Below are positions 25,799 through 35,298 of a DNA stretch of 54,969 nt, in pieces (position 1 is the stretch's first letter; every line of letters starts with the position of its first letter). The stretch covers positions 1-54,969 of the forward strand of contig CAOKRJ010000005.1 of assembly GCA_948471115.1 (NCBI GenBank), in the 5' to 3' direction. The notes below the pieces were generated by a model, which did not search any database, was not told the DNA's origin, and worked only from the letters and a program-made list of their open reading frames with translations. Position numbers and translations under genes: made by a program. Source of the DNA: an uncultured Clostridium sp. (GTDB lineage Bacteria; Bacillota; Clostridia; TANB77; CAG-508).

Positions 25799-27511
25799 AT
25801 GATAAATTTTGAAAAAGAAGTAGCAAAAATGATAAGTGAATGTACAAAAATAAGTAAAGAAGAAATAGTAGAATACATAGAAATACCACCAGACGATAAA
25901 ATGGGAGACTATGCATTTCCATGTTTTAAATTAGCAAAAACCTTAAAAAAAGCACCAGTAATAATAGCAAGTGAAATAAAAGAGAACATAAAAATTAATG
26001 GACAAATAATAGAAAAAATGGAGACTATTGGTGGATATTTAAATTTTTATATAAATAAAAATACACTAATTAAAAATGTTTTAGAAGAAATAGAGAGTAA
26101 AAATTCAAAATATGGAAAATCTAATATTGGAAAAGAAAAAAACATTGTAATAGACTATTCTGCACCAAATATAGCAAAACCATTTCACATAGGACATTTA
26201 CGTTCAACAGTAATTGGAGGAGCATTATATAATATATACAAATATTTAGGTTATAATGTAATTGGAATAAATCATTTAGGAGATTATGGAACACAATTTG
26301 GAAAAATGATAGAAGGATATAAACTATGGGGAAAAGAATACAATTTAGACGAGAATCCAATAGAAAAATTAACAGAAATTTATGTAAGAATAAACAATCT
26401 ATGTAAAGAAGATGAAAATGTATTAAATGAATGTAGAAACAATTTCAAGAAATTAGAAGAAGGAGACAAATACTGTATAGAGTTATGGGAGAAATTTAAA
26501 AATTTAAGTTTAAAAGAATTCCAAAAAGTGTATGATTTATTAGGAAGTAGTTTTGATTCTTGGAATGGAGAAGCCTTTTATACAGATAAAATGCCAGAGG
26601 TAATAGAAATATTAGAACAAACAGGAAAATTAGAAGAATCAGAAGGGGCAAAAATCGTAAATCTAGAAAAAGTGGGAATAAATACGCCAATAATAATAGA
26701 AAAATCAAATGGCTCTTCAACATATGCAACAAGAGACTTAGCAGCCATACTATATAGAGCACGAACATACAACTTTGATAAAGCATTATATGTAACATCA
26801 TATGAGCAAAATTTACACTTTAGGCAAATATTTGAAACAGCAAAACTTTTAGGAATAGGTGAAAAATACACAAAATCATTAGAACATGTAGCTTTTGGAA
26901 TGGTATTATTAAAAACAGGAAAAATGTCAACAAGAGAAGGAAATGTAATAAAATTAGAAGAATTACTAAATGAAGCAATATCAAGAGCAAAAGCAATAAT
27001 AGAAGAAAAAAATCCAAATCTTGAAAACAAAGATGAAATAGCAAAAAAAATAGGAATAGGAGCAGTTATATTTAATGACTTATCAAACAGTAGAATAAAA
27101 GACGAAATATTTGACTGGGACACCATATTAAACTTTCAAGGAGAAACAGGACCATATATTCAATATATGTATGTAAGAACAAAAAGCATATTAGAAAATA
27201 TAGAAAAACTACCAGCAAGTAAAGAAATAAATATAGAAGAATTACAAGATAATGAGGCTATAAAAATAATCAAACTAGTATATAAATTTAACAATATACT
27301 AGAAAATGTTATAAGCAAAAACGAGCCATCAATACTATCAAGATATTTAATAAACATTGCTCAAGCATATAGTTCATACTACAATTCAAACAAAATTTTA
27401 GTAGAAGATATAGAAAAGAAAAATGCAAGAATATATCTAACATACATGGTAGGAAACATTTTAGAAATAGGAGCAAACCTATTAGGAATAAAAATGCCAG
27501 AAAAAATGTAA
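25799..27511 (+). CDS. argS: Arginine--tRNA ligase
   Basis: A 570-residue class I aminoacyl-tRNA synthetase charging tRNA-Arg. N-terminal Add-1 domain (1-100), catalytic HIGH motif as KPFHIGHLRST, KMSKS-like loop KMSTREGN, and the C-terminal DALR anticodon-binding domain (from about 455). Start chosen at ATG 25799, 10 nt after AAGGAG; upstream in-frame ATGs at 25778 and 25790 overlap or crowd that site. Apparently monocistronic. Confidence 0.95.
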   Translation: MINFEKEVAKMISECTKISKEEIVEYIEIPPDDKMGDYAFPCFKLAKTLKKAPVIIASEIKENIKINGQIIEKMETIGGYLNFYINKNTLIKNVLEEIESKNSKYGKSNIGKEKNIVIDYSAPNIAKPFHIGHLRSTVIGGALYNIYKYLGYNVIGINHLGDYGTQFGKMIEGYKLWGKEYNLDENPIEKLTEIYVRINNLCKEDENVLNECRNNFKKLEEGDKYCIELWEKFKNLSLKEFQKVYDLLGSSFDSWNGEAFYTDKMPEVIEILEQTGKLEESEGAKIVNLEKVGINTPIIIEKSNGSSTYATRDLAAILYRARTYNFDKALYVTSYEQNLHFRQIFETAKLLGIGEKYTKSLEHVAFGMVLLKTGKMSTREGNVIKLEELLNEAISRAKAIIEEKNPNLENKDEIAKKIGIGAVIFNDLSNSRIKDEIFDWDTILNFQGETGPYIQYMYVRTKSILENIEKLPASKEINIEELQDNEAIKIIKLVYKFNNILENVISKNEPSILSRYLINIAQAYSSYYNSNKILVEDIEKKNARIYLTYMVGNILEIGANLLGIKMPEKM

Positions 27512-27551
27512 AAATCAAATGTGATTTTTTGATGAAAAAACACAAAAAAAG

Positions 27552-27580
27552 TTGATAAAAAATAAAATATAATATATAAT
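27552..27580 (+). promoter_or_regulatory. Sigma-A promoter for the LCP gene
   Basis: TTGATA (27552-27557), 17-nt spacer, TATAAT (27575-27580). Probably the first promoter of the polysaccharide locus. Confidence 0.65.
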
Positions 27581-27636
27581 GTAAAAAATAAATGAAAAAT
27601 AACCAAAATTTGGGCAAAAAAAGGAATGATATAACA

Positions 27637-28719
27637 ATGGATAAAGAATATGATTATGAAAATGAAGGGATAAAAAGAAAGAGAAAAAAAACAAAAAGGA
27701 AAAAAAAGAAAAATAAATTTTTAAAAATACTTGTAAGGGTTATACTACTATTAATAATATTAATAGTAGTAATGGTAGGAGTATTAATAGGATATGTATT
27801 TAATAAATTATCAAAAATAGACTATGAAGCAAAAGGCTTAGACAATGTAGAAATAAATGAAGGAGTAGAAAATGAAGGCTATTTAAATGTGGCACTCTTT
27901 GGAATAGATGCAAGAAGCAATGAATATGACCAAAACTCAGGAAGTGACACTATAATGATAGTCAGTCTAAACAAAAAAACGAAAGAAGTAAAAATGGTAT
28001 CAGTATATAGAGACTCATATCTATGTTACGAAGATAATAAATACACAAAACTAACAGACATATATAGAAAAAGTGGACCAGAAAAAACAGTAAGTGTATT
28101 AAATAAAAACCTAGACTTAGACATATCAGAATATGTAGCAATAAACTTTGAAGTTGTAGCAGATGTAATAAACTATGTTGGAGGAATAGAAATAGACGTA
28201 GGAAAAGCAGACATGCAATGGATAAACGGATATATTCAAGAAAATATAAAAGTAACAGGAATAAAATCATCAAACATACCAAAAGCAGGAAAACAAAAAC
28301 TAGATGGTATACAAGCCCTAGCATATGCTAGAATAAGATATGTAGGAACAGATATAAACAGAGCAGAAAGACAAAGAGAAGTATTAATGAAAACATTTGA
28401 CAAAGTAAAGAAAATGAATGCAGTACAATTAAATGGATTAATAGACAAAGTACTACCAAAAGTAAAAACAACAATAAGTACATCAGAAATTTTAGGACTA
28501 GCAACAGGAATGACACAATATAATATCACAAAAAGCGAAGGATTTCCATACAGATGGGCAGACTATCAACCAGCAGAAGTATATTACCTAGCACCAAAAA
28601 ACTTAGAAGAAAATGTAATACAACTACACCATGAACTGTTCAGTGAAGAAGAATATAAAGTATCAAATACATTAAAAAAGATTAGTGATAATCTTATAAC
28701 AAAAACAGGTATAAAGTAG
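27637..28719 (+). CDS. LytR-CpsA-Psr (LCP) family glycopolymer ligase
   Basis: A 360-residue membrane-anchored phosphotransferase that attaches undecaprenyl-linked surface polymers to peptidoglycan. A very Lys/Arg-rich cytoplasmic start is followed by one membrane helix (about 31-55). The LCP domain (from about 85) has GIDARS, GSDTIMIVSLN, VSVYRDSY and the Arg pair in INRAERQREVL, all typical active-site segments. Start chosen at ATG 27637 behind AAAGGAATGAT. It opens the glycan locus and is the likely final-step ligase for its product. Confidence 0.92.
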   Translation: MDKEYDYENEGIKRKRKKTKRKKKKNKFLKILVRVILLLIILIVVMVGVLIGYVFNKLSKIDYEAKGLDNVEINEGVENEGYLNVALFGIDARSNEYDQNSGSDTIMIVSLNKKTKEVKMVSVYRDSYLCYEDNKYTKLTDIYRKSGPEKTVSVLNKNLDLDISEYVAINFEVVADVINYVGGIEIDVGKADMQWINGYIQENIKVTGIKSSNIPKAGKQKLDGIQALAYARIRYVGTDINRAERQREVLMKTFDKVKKMNAVQLNGLIDKVLPKVKTTISTSEILGLATGMTQYNITKSEGFPYRWADYQPAEVYYLAPKNLEENVIQLHHELFSEEEYKVSNTLKKISDNLITKTGIK

Positions 28720-28772
28720 ATAACACTATACTCTCAAGTTGGGATAGAATAAAAAACTAGGAGGAGAAAGCA

Positions 28773-29456
28773 GTGAATATAAATGATACAACAACAGTAT
28801 GTATTAATAGAACTGTTAATGTAAGTATGAAAACAAAAAGTATTAGTAAAATAATGAAGCGAATAGTAGATTTATTAGCTGGTATAATAGGAATGATAAT
28901 ACTAATACCATTAATGTTAATTATCAAAATCGCAAATATATTTACAAAAGACAAAGCATCAATATTTTTTGTTCAAAACAGGATTGGAAAAGACGGAAAA
29001 ATATTTAAAATGTATAAGTTCAGGACAATGATAATAGGAGCAGAAGAAGAGCTAGAAAAACTATTAATAGAAAACGAAGACCTAAGAAACGAATATGAAC
29101 TTAACAAAAAAATAAAAGACGATCCTAGAGTTACCAAAATAGGAAAATTTCTCAGAAAAACTAGTTTAGATGAATTCCCACAATTCATAAACATACTAAA
29201 AGGAGAAATGAGTTTAGTTGGACCAAGACCATATTTAAAAAGAGAAAAGAAAGATATTGGTAAAGACTATTATAAAATAATAGAAATGACACCAGGATTA
29301 ACAGGTTTATGGCAAGTATCAGGAAGAAGTAACATAAGTTTTGAAGAAAGAGTAAAATTAGATATGGAATATTACAAAAAGAATTCATTTTGGGGAGACA
29401 TGAAAATTTTATTAAAAACTATTACTGCAGTTTTAAACAAAAAAGGGGCAGTATAG
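28773..29456 (+). CDS. Priming polyprenyl-phosphate sugar-1-phosphate transferase
   Basis: A 227-residue bacterial sugar transferase (PF02397, WbaP/WcaJ catalytic-domain type) that starts glycan assembly by moving a sugar-1-phosphate from a UDP-sugar to undecaprenyl phosphate. It has one re-entrant membrane helix (about 29-51), then KMYKFRTM, DDPRVTKIGKFLRKTSLDEFPQ-type motif and LVGPRP, followed by TPGLTGLWQVSGRS. This is the short form with only the catalytic half. GTG start behind GGAGGAGA. A hairpin terminator candidate follows. Confidence 0.92.
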   Translation: MNINDTTTVCINRTVNVSMKTKSISKIMKRIVDLLAGIIGMIILIPLMLIIKIANIFTKDKASIFFVQNRIGKDGKIFKMYKFRTMIIGAEEELEKLLIENEDLRNEYELNKKIKDDPRVTKIGKFLRKTSLDEFPQFINILKGEMSLVGPRPYLKREKKDIGKDYYKIIEMTPGLTGLWQVSGRSNISFEERVKLDMEYYKKNSFWGDMKILLKTITAVLNKKGAV

Positions 29457-29499
29457 GTAAATAACAATTCTTTTTAATCTAATAGTATATAAATGTAGA

Positions 29500-29526
29500 G
29501 GGCACACGTTTTGTGATGTCCTTTTT
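29500..29526 (+). terminator. Probable terminator after the priming transferase
   Basis: GGGCACAC ... GTGATGTCC hairpin with G-T pairs, followed by TTTTT. The preceding GTAGAGGGCAC resembles the REP family seen elsewhere. Confidence 0.5.
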
Positions 29527-29628
29527 GGTTTTAGATGAAATTATCCCCACAACCACAAATTTATATATAAGGCAAGCTGTGAACTGTAGCAAGGAATACC
29601 AAAAATTTCCCTAAAATATGCAAAACCA

Positions 29629-29658
29629 TTGACTTTTATCCTTATTTTTATATATAAT
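29629..29658 (+). promoter_or_regulatory. Sigma-A promoter for the glycosyltransferase operon
   Basis: TTGACT (29629-29634), 18-nt spacer, TATAAT (29653-29658), about 100 nt upstream of the GT2 gene. Together with the terminator at 29500 this separates the LCP/priming genes from the assembly genes. The rest of 29457-29764 shows nothing further. Confidence 0.6.
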
Positions 29659-29764
29659 ACAATAGAATATTACAAAAACAAACTAGAGGCAAAAAGGTTG
29701 AAAAATAATTGTAATAATTCTTTTCCAACCGAGGTATATGCCTTAGGAAGGAATGATAGCAAAA

Positions 29765-30607
29765 ATGGTTGTAGATATAATATGTCCTCTATATAATGCA
29801 GAGAAATATGTAGAAAAACTGCATAAATCATTAGAAATGCAAGAAAATGTAAAAATAGGAAACATACGATATGTAGTAACCAAAGGAAAAGACCAAACAG
29901 AAGAAAAAGTAAAAAAATTAAACTGTATCTATAAAGCAATAGAAGCACAAGACTTTTCTCACAGTCTAACAAGAGAAAAGGAAGCATTTGAAAGCAAAGC
30001 AGATATAGTTGTATTTGTGACTCAAGATGTAATTATAGAAAAAAAAGACTGGTTAGAAAAACTAATAAAACCAATTGAAAATAGCGAAGCAGAAGCCTGC
30101 TATAGTAGGCAAATTTGCACAAATAATTCTATGGAAAAATACACAAGAGAAAAGAATTATCCTGAAAACTCAAAAATAGTTTCTAAAGATGATATAGAAA
30201 AATTAGGTTTAAGAGCATTTTTCTTTTCTGATGCATCATCAGCAATAAAGAGAGAAACATTTGTAAAACTAAATGGATATGATAACAAAAACTTATCAAT
30301 AAGTGAAGATATGTATATTGCGTATAAATTAATTACAAATGGATATAAAATAAAGTATTGTGCAAACTCAGAGGTCATTCATTCACATAATTTCACACTA
30401 AAACAACAATATGATAGATATTATGAAACAGGGAAATTTTTTAAAGAAAACAACTATCTAAATAACTATAAAGTAAATAGTACAGGAGGAGATTTAGCAT
30501 TCTATATTTTAAAAAGAGCAATAAAGGACAAAAACTGGAAAGTAATTATAAAATGGTTACCTAATATGGGGGCTAGATTTATAGGAATGAAACTCGGTAA
30601 AATTTAA
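29765..30607 (+). CDS. Glycosyltransferase family 2 (rhamnosyltransferase-like)
   Basis: A 280-residue inverting GT-A enzyme. N-terminal DIICPLYNAEKYVEKL nucleotide-sugar fold, TQDV as the DxD-equivalent at about residue 88, and DASSAIKRETFVKLNGYD ... SEDMYIAYKLI acceptor/catalytic segment. It resembles RfbF/RfbN-type rhamnosyltransferases, which agrees with the dTDP-rhamnose genes downstream; the linkage is unknown. Start taken as ATG 29765 (MVVDIICP); the upstream ATG at 29753 is part of the AAGGAATGATA leader. Confidence 0.82.
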   Translation: MVVDIICPLYNAEKYVEKLHKSLEMQENVKIGNIRYVVTKGKDQTEEKVKKLNCIYKAIEAQDFSHSLTREKEAFESKADIVVFVTQDVIIEKKDWLEKLIKPIENSEAEACYSRQICTNNSMEKYTREKNYPENSKIVSKDDIEKLGLRAFFFSDASSAIKRETFVKLNGYDNKNLSISEDMYIAYKLITNGYKIKYCANSEVIHSHNFTLKQQYDRYYETGKFFKENNYLNNYKVNSTGGDLAFYILKRAIKDKNWKVIIKWLPNMGARFIGMKLGKI

Positions 30608-30611
30608 AAAT

Positions 30612-30715
30612 AATTGCCATTGGGCGTTGTTGTTCTTCAAAAGAAAACCCTTTGGCGTGCAAAAGCACGTCTCCAGTATTTCTTTTTCGAACGCCTAGAC
30701 CAATAACGATTCTTT
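30612..30715. repeat. Roughly 100-nt imperfect palindrome (repeat or structured RNA)
   Basis: Left arm CATTGGGCGTTG ... TTCAAAAGAAA pairs imperfectly with TTTCTTTTTCGAACGCC ... CCAATAACG on the right, enclosing a short GCGTGC-AAAA-GCACGTC hairpin. It fills the gap between two glycosyltransferase genes. It is less AT-rich than its surroundings, so it is likely a MITE/REP-type insertion or a structured transcript. Confidence 0.55.
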
Positions 30716-30768
30716 TTAAATTTTATAAATATTACGATTTTGTTCTTTAGAAAGGAATGATACAGGAA

Positions 30769-31968
30769 ATGGAGGTAAAAACAGTTGTAATTATCAATGA
30801 TTTTAACTATACCCAAGGTGGAGCAAGTAAAGTAGCAATAGACACTGCAAAATTATTATTAAAACAAGGACTTAAAGTTTATTTCTTTTCAGCTGTTAAT
30901 AAACCAGAAGAAGATATAAAAGGGATTGAATATATAACAACAAATCAGAAAGAATCATTAAAAGAAAAAAACAAAATATTAGGTTGTATAAATGGAATTT
31001 ATAATATAAAAGCAAAAAAAGAATTAAAAAAGCTACTCATGACATTAGATAATAAAACAACAATAATACATATACATGGATGGACGAAAGCATTATCTAG
31101 TAGTATATTTAAAATAGCACACGAATTAAACTTTAAAATAGTAGTAACAATACATGAATACTTTATGCAATGTCCAAATGGAGGATTTTTCAATTATAAA
31201 GAAAATAGAATTTGTAACTTAAAACCATTATCTTTAAAATGTATAAAATGCAATTGTGATTCTAGAAACTATATCATAAAACTATATAGAATACTTAGAC
31301 AGAAGGTGCAAAATAGAATTATAAAAAAAATAGAAGCAAATGCTATATATGTATCAGAATTTAGTAAAGACATTTTAAAAAATTCACTTATAAAGAATTG
31401 GAATTCTACAGTCATTAACAATCCAGCAGGATATGAAAAAGAAGAAAGAAACTTAGAAAAAAAAGACATATTAGTATATGTAGGAAGATTATCAAAAGAA
31501 AAAGGAGTAAACTTATTTTGCGAAAGTGTAACAAAACTAAATAAAACTGGAATAGTAATTGGGGATGGACCATTAAAAAATGAACTAGAGCAAAAATATA
31601 AAAACCTTAAATTTGTAGGTTGGAAAACAAAAGAAGAAATAAAAAATATTTTAAAAGAAAGTAAAGCATTAGTATTTACATCACTATGGTATGAAACAAT
31701 GGGAATGACAGCGATAGAAGCATTATCATTAGGAGTGCCAGTAATAGTAGGAGACAAAAGTGCAACAGCCACATATATAACAGACAATATAAATGGTTTA
31801 AAATATGAAAATGGAAATGTAGAAGACTTATATGAAAAACTAAAAATATTAGAAGATAATAAGCTAGTACAAGAAATGAGCAAAAATGCCTATAATTTAT
31901 ACTGGAAAAAGCCATTTTCAGAACAAAGATATAAAGAAGAAATAATGGCATTTTATAATAAATTATGA
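30769..31968 (+). CDS. Glycosyltransferase family 4
   Basis: A 399-residue retaining GT-B enzyme. The N-terminal Rossmann half has FNYTQGGASKVAIDTAKLL and a Cys-rich insert (about 150-165, CNLKPLSLKCIKCNCDS) also found in some bacterial GT4 proteins. The C-terminal donor half has VYVGRLSKEKGVNLFCE and the E(x7)E region SLWYETMGMTAIEALSLGVPVIVGD. Donor is a nucleotide-sugar of unknown identity. Start taken as ATG 30769 (MEVKTVV); ATG 30757 belongs to the AAGGAATGATA leader but is in frame, so either could be used. Confidence 0.88.
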   Translation: MEVKTVVIINDFNYTQGGASKVAIDTAKLLLKQGLKVYFFSAVNKPEEDIKGIEYITTNQKESLKEKNKILGCINGIYNIKAKKELKKLLMTLDNKTTIIHIHGWTKALSSSIFKIAHELNFKIVVTIHEYFMQCPNGGFFNYKENRICNLKPLSLKCIKCNCDSRNYIIKLYRILRQKVQNRIIKKIEANAIYVSEFSKDILKNSLIKNWNSTVINNPAGYEKEERNLEKKDILVYVGRLSKEKGVNLFCESVTKLNKTGIVIGDGPLKNELEQKYKNLKFVGWKTKEEIKNILKESKALVFTSLWYETMGMTAIEALSLGVPVIVGDKSATATYITDNINGLKYENGNVEDLYEKLKILEDNKLVQEMSKNAYNLYWKKPFSEQRYKEEIMAFYNKL

Positions 31969-31984
31969 AGGAAAAAATAAAAAA

Positions 31985-32881
31985 ATGGAAAAAATAGTGA
32001 TAATTCTATTGAATTATAACAATTATAAAGATACAATAGAATGTATAAATAGTATAAAACAAAATACAAGTGAAAATAATTTTATATATGAAATAGTAGT
32101 TGTAGATAACAAATCAACAAATGAATCATTATTAGAACTAAAAAAAATAAAAGGAATAACACTAATACAAGCTAGCAAAAACGCAGGATTTTCATCAGGA
32201 AACAATATAGGAATTAAATATGCAATAGAAAACAAATCAGAATATATATTACTTTTAAATAATGATACAATAATTACAGAAAATAGCATTAATAAAATGT
32301 ACCTTGAACTAAAAAAACATCATGACATTGGAATAATGTCTTCAAGAATAATGTACTGGGAGAATAAAGACTTAATAAATTGTTGTGGTGGAGAAATAGA
32401 CTATTTCAAAGGTACTGCTGTTATTTATGGAAAAGGAAAAGAATATAAACACAATGATAAAGAATTTACTTATACAAAATTTGTAACTGGTTGTTGTATG
32501 TTAATAAAAACAAAAATAATAGAAGATATTGGTTTCTTGCCAGATGAATACTTTATGTATTATGAAGATGTAGATTTTTGTGCAAAAGTGCAACAAAAGG
32601 GATATAAAATTGGAGTTTGTTTAAGTTCTATAATATACCACAAAGAGAGTGCAGCTTCAGGTGGAGCAGAAAGTCCATTTGCAATAGAATGGAATACAAG
32701 AAATAGAATTATTTTTATAAACAAATACAAATGCTATGGAATATTAACAAAATTATTTTTCTATTCAACAAGAATCATAGTTGCAATAAAATATAGACTA
32801 AAAAACCAAAGAGAAAGTTTAAAAGCATTAAAAAAAGGAATAATAGAAGGGAGAAAGTTTATTAAAAATGGAAAAGAGTAA
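31985..32881 (+). CDS. Glycosyltransferase family 2 (WbbL-like)
   Basis: A 298-residue GT-A enzyme. It shows ILLNYNNYKDTIECINSI, NAGFSSGNNIGI, the DxD-type LLLNNDTI and the acceptor-site EYFMYYEDVDFCAKVQQKGYKIG, all hallmarks of the WbbL/rhamnosyltransferase group. Cytoplasmic, with an amphipathic C-terminus. Its 3' end overlaps the next gene by 14 nt, so the two are translationally coupled. Confidence 0.88.
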   Translation: MEKIVIILLNYNNYKDTIECINSIKQNTSENNFIYEIVVVDNKSTNESLLELKKIKGITLIQASKNAGFSSGNNIGIKYAIENKSEYILLLNNDTIITENSINKMYLELKKHHDIGIMSSRIMYWENKDLINCCGGEIDYFKGTAVIYGKGKEYKHNDKEFTYTKFVTGCCMLIKTKIIEDIGFLPDEYFMYYEDVDFCAKVQQKGYKIGVCLSSIIYHKESAASGGAESPFAIEWNTRNRIIFINKYKCYGILTKLFFYSTRIIVAIKYRLKNQRESLKALKKGIIEGRKFIKNGKE

Positions 32882-34145
32882 ACAAAAACAAAAACTAGAA
32901 ATAATAATTTTTATAATATTACTTTTCCTTCAAAATTTTGCTATTGTAAATACCAAAGAATTTGGTATTGCAGCAATAACTATCTTTTTAATATATATAT
33001 TTATAAGACATAGAATGTATCAAAAAATAGATAAAAAATCTGTAATAATTGTATCAGCTATAGTTTTATTTGTAGTTATATCACAACTATTAAATAAAGC
33101 ATTTAACTTTTTACAATTAGGCAGATATTCAATGATTTTATTTATTGGTTGGACAAGCATTAAATACATGGAAAAGGTACAAGAAATGAATCAAAAGGAC
33201 TTTTTCAATAAGGTGTTTTATTTTGCATTAATAATAATAACAGGATATGGAGTATATCAGTTAATAGCAAGTAAATTACAAATGCCAATGTTCTTTAATA
33301 TATTCAACAATAATCCATCTTATGGGGCAAGAGGGCTTTTTGAAAGCTATTCTGGTTGGACAAAAGATATAAGGATATATACAACATTTTATGAACCATC
33401 AGCATATGCAATATTTCTAACAATAGCATATTTCTATGCTATGACTTTTGGTAATTTAGACAAAGATAAAAGATTTACTATAACAGTATTAACACTATTT
33501 AACATATTCTTCACATATTCTAGGAGTGGTTGGGTAGTATTTGCATATTATATTGCTATATACATAGCATTCAAATTATTTAAAAACAATAAACCATTAA
33601 TGAAACTAACAAAAATAGGAATAATACTATTACCATTAATAACATTAGCAATAATGAGCACTTTAGGTATATATGTATTTAAAGATGCCTCTTCAACAGC
33701 TAGAACATACTCATCTTTATATTATTTAGTAAACTCATTTAATAGTATAAAAGGAATATTAGTAGGACATGGACTAGGAGCAATGCTTAGAATACCAGCA
33801 GGATTAGAATATAAAGGATATGTAGTAGAAACATTTTCACATAATGGATATATAGACATTGTATATCAATTAGGAATACCATTCTTCATAATAATGACAT
33901 ATGCAATAATAAAATATCTAAAAGCAAAGAAAATAGAAGATGAATGGCTAATCTATGCAACAATTTTTACACTATGTTGCTCTGGAAGCATGTATTCTGT
34001 AGAAAGCATAATAGCAATAGTATGTTTAGTTATTGGAGACTTTAAACTTAGAGAACATAAAAAAATAGAAGAAGAGACAGACAATATGTTAAAAGAAAAC
34101 AAAATATTATCTAAAATTTTATCAATAATAAAAAAAGAAGATTAG
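32868..34145 (+). CDS. O-antigen ligase/polymerase-like (Wzy/WaaL family)
   Basis: A 425-residue integral membrane protein with about 10-12 helices and a large loop (about residues 135-190, including YGARGLFESYSGWT and TTFYEPSAYA). The central TYSRSGWVVFAYYIA and GHGLGAMLR segments match the Wzy_C/O-antigen ligase family. In this setting, with a flippase and GTs, it most likely polymerises the repeat unit. Begins inside the preceding GT2 gene. Confidence 0.85.
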   Translation: MEKSKQKQKLEIIIFIILLFLQNFAIVNTKEFGIAAITIFLIYIFIRHRMYQKIDKKSVIIVSAIVLFVVISQLLNKAFNFLQLGRYSMILFIGWTSIKYMEKVQEMNQKDFFNKVFYFALIIITGYGVYQLIASKLQMPMFFNIFNNNPSYGARGLFESYSGWTKDIRIYTTFYEPSAYAIFLTIAYFYAMTFGNLDKDKRFTITVLTLFNIFFTYSRSGWVVFAYYIAIYIAFKLFKNNKPLMKLTKIGIILLPLITLAIMSTLGIYVFKDASSTARTYSSLYYLVNSFNSIKGILVGHGLGAMLRIPAGLEYKGYVVETFSHNGYIDIVYQLGIPFFIIMTYAIIKYLKAKKIEDEWLIYATIFTLCCSGSMYSVESIIAIVCLVIGDFKLREHKKIEEETDNMLKENKILSKILSIIKKED

Positions 34146-34160
34146 GAAAAATTTGTGACT

Positions 34161-34184
34161 TAGGAAGGAATGATAGCAAAATGA
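34161..34184 (+). promoter_or_regulatory. AAGGAATGATA leader with ATGATAGCAAAATGA upstream ORF
   Basis: TTAGGAAGGA followed by ATG ATA GCA AAA TGA (34170-34184); the TGA overlaps the glf ATG at 34181. Confidence 0.4.
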
Positions 34185-35288
34185 AAGAATACGACTACTT
34201 AATAGTAGGAACAGGGCTTTTTGGAGCAATATTTGCATATGAAGCAAATAAAAAAGGAAAAAAATGTTTAGTCATAGATAAAAGACCTAATATTGCTGGA
34301 AATATCTATACAGAAAACACTCAAGGTATAAATGTACATAAATATGGAGCACATATTTTTCATACAAGTGACAAAGAAATTTGGGATTATATAAATCAAT
34401 TTGCAGAATTTAATAGATACACAAATTCACCTGTTGCAGTCTATAAAGGTGAGTTATACAATATGCCATTTAATATGAACACATTTAACAAACTATGGGG
34501 AGTAATAACTCCAGATGAAGCGAAAGCAAAAATAGAAGAAGAAAAAGCACAAGCAGGAATTATAGAGCCAAAAAACTTAGAAGAGCAAGCAATTAGTTTA
34601 GTAGGAAAAACAATCTATGAAAAATTAGTAAAAGGATATACAGAAAAACAATGGGGAAAAAAAGCAACAGAATTACCAGCATTTATTATAAAAAGACTTC
34701 CAGTTAGATTTATATATGATAATAATTACTTCAGAGACACATATCAAGGAATTCCAATTGGAGGATATACACGGAATAATAGAAAAAATGTTAAAAGGAA
34801 TAGAAGTAAGATTAAACTGTAATTTTTTTGAAAAAAGAGAAGAATATCAAAAAATTGCAGAAAAGATAATATTTACAGGAATGATAGATGAATACTATAA
34901 TTATAAATATGGTGAACTAGAATATAGAAGTTTAAAATTTGAAACAGAAATTTTAGAAACAGAAAATTTCCAAGGAAATGCAGTAGTAAATTATACTGAA
35001 TATGAAATACCATATACAAGAATAATAGAACACAAGCATTTTGAATATGGAGTTAATACTCCAAAAACTGTAATAACAAAGGAATATCCAAAAAATTGGG
35101 TAAAAGGTGATGAACCATATTATCCAATGAATGATGAAAAAAACAATAAATTATATGAGAAATACAAAAAATTAGCTAAAAATGAAAAAAATGTCATATT
35201 TGGTGGAAGATTAGGCGAATATAAATATTATGATATGCACAATGTTATAAAAGCAGCATTAGAATGTGTAAAAACGGAAATAGGTTAA
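34181..35288 (+). pseudogene. glf: UDP-galactopyranose mutase, single-base frameshift
   Basis: Encodes the FAD enzyme that converts UDP-galactopyranose to UDP-galactofuranose. The first frame (to 34822) has the FAD motif VGTGLFGA, NIYTENTQGINVHKYGAHIFHT and YTEKQWGKKATELPAF. It ends correctly at IPIGGYT, then reads wrong residues. The correct continuation GIIEKML ... FGGRLGEYKYYDMHNVI is in the other frame to 35288. Removing one base, such as the C at 34772, restores a normal protein of about 368 residues. The rest shows no decay, so it is either a very recent mutation or an assembly error. Confidence 0.88.
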
Positions 35289-35298
35289 AGGAGAGCAA

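Noticed and set aside
34716-35288. Second half of glf as an independent gene
   Set aside because: It lacks a ribosome site and an FAD-binding start, and continues the first half after one-base correction.
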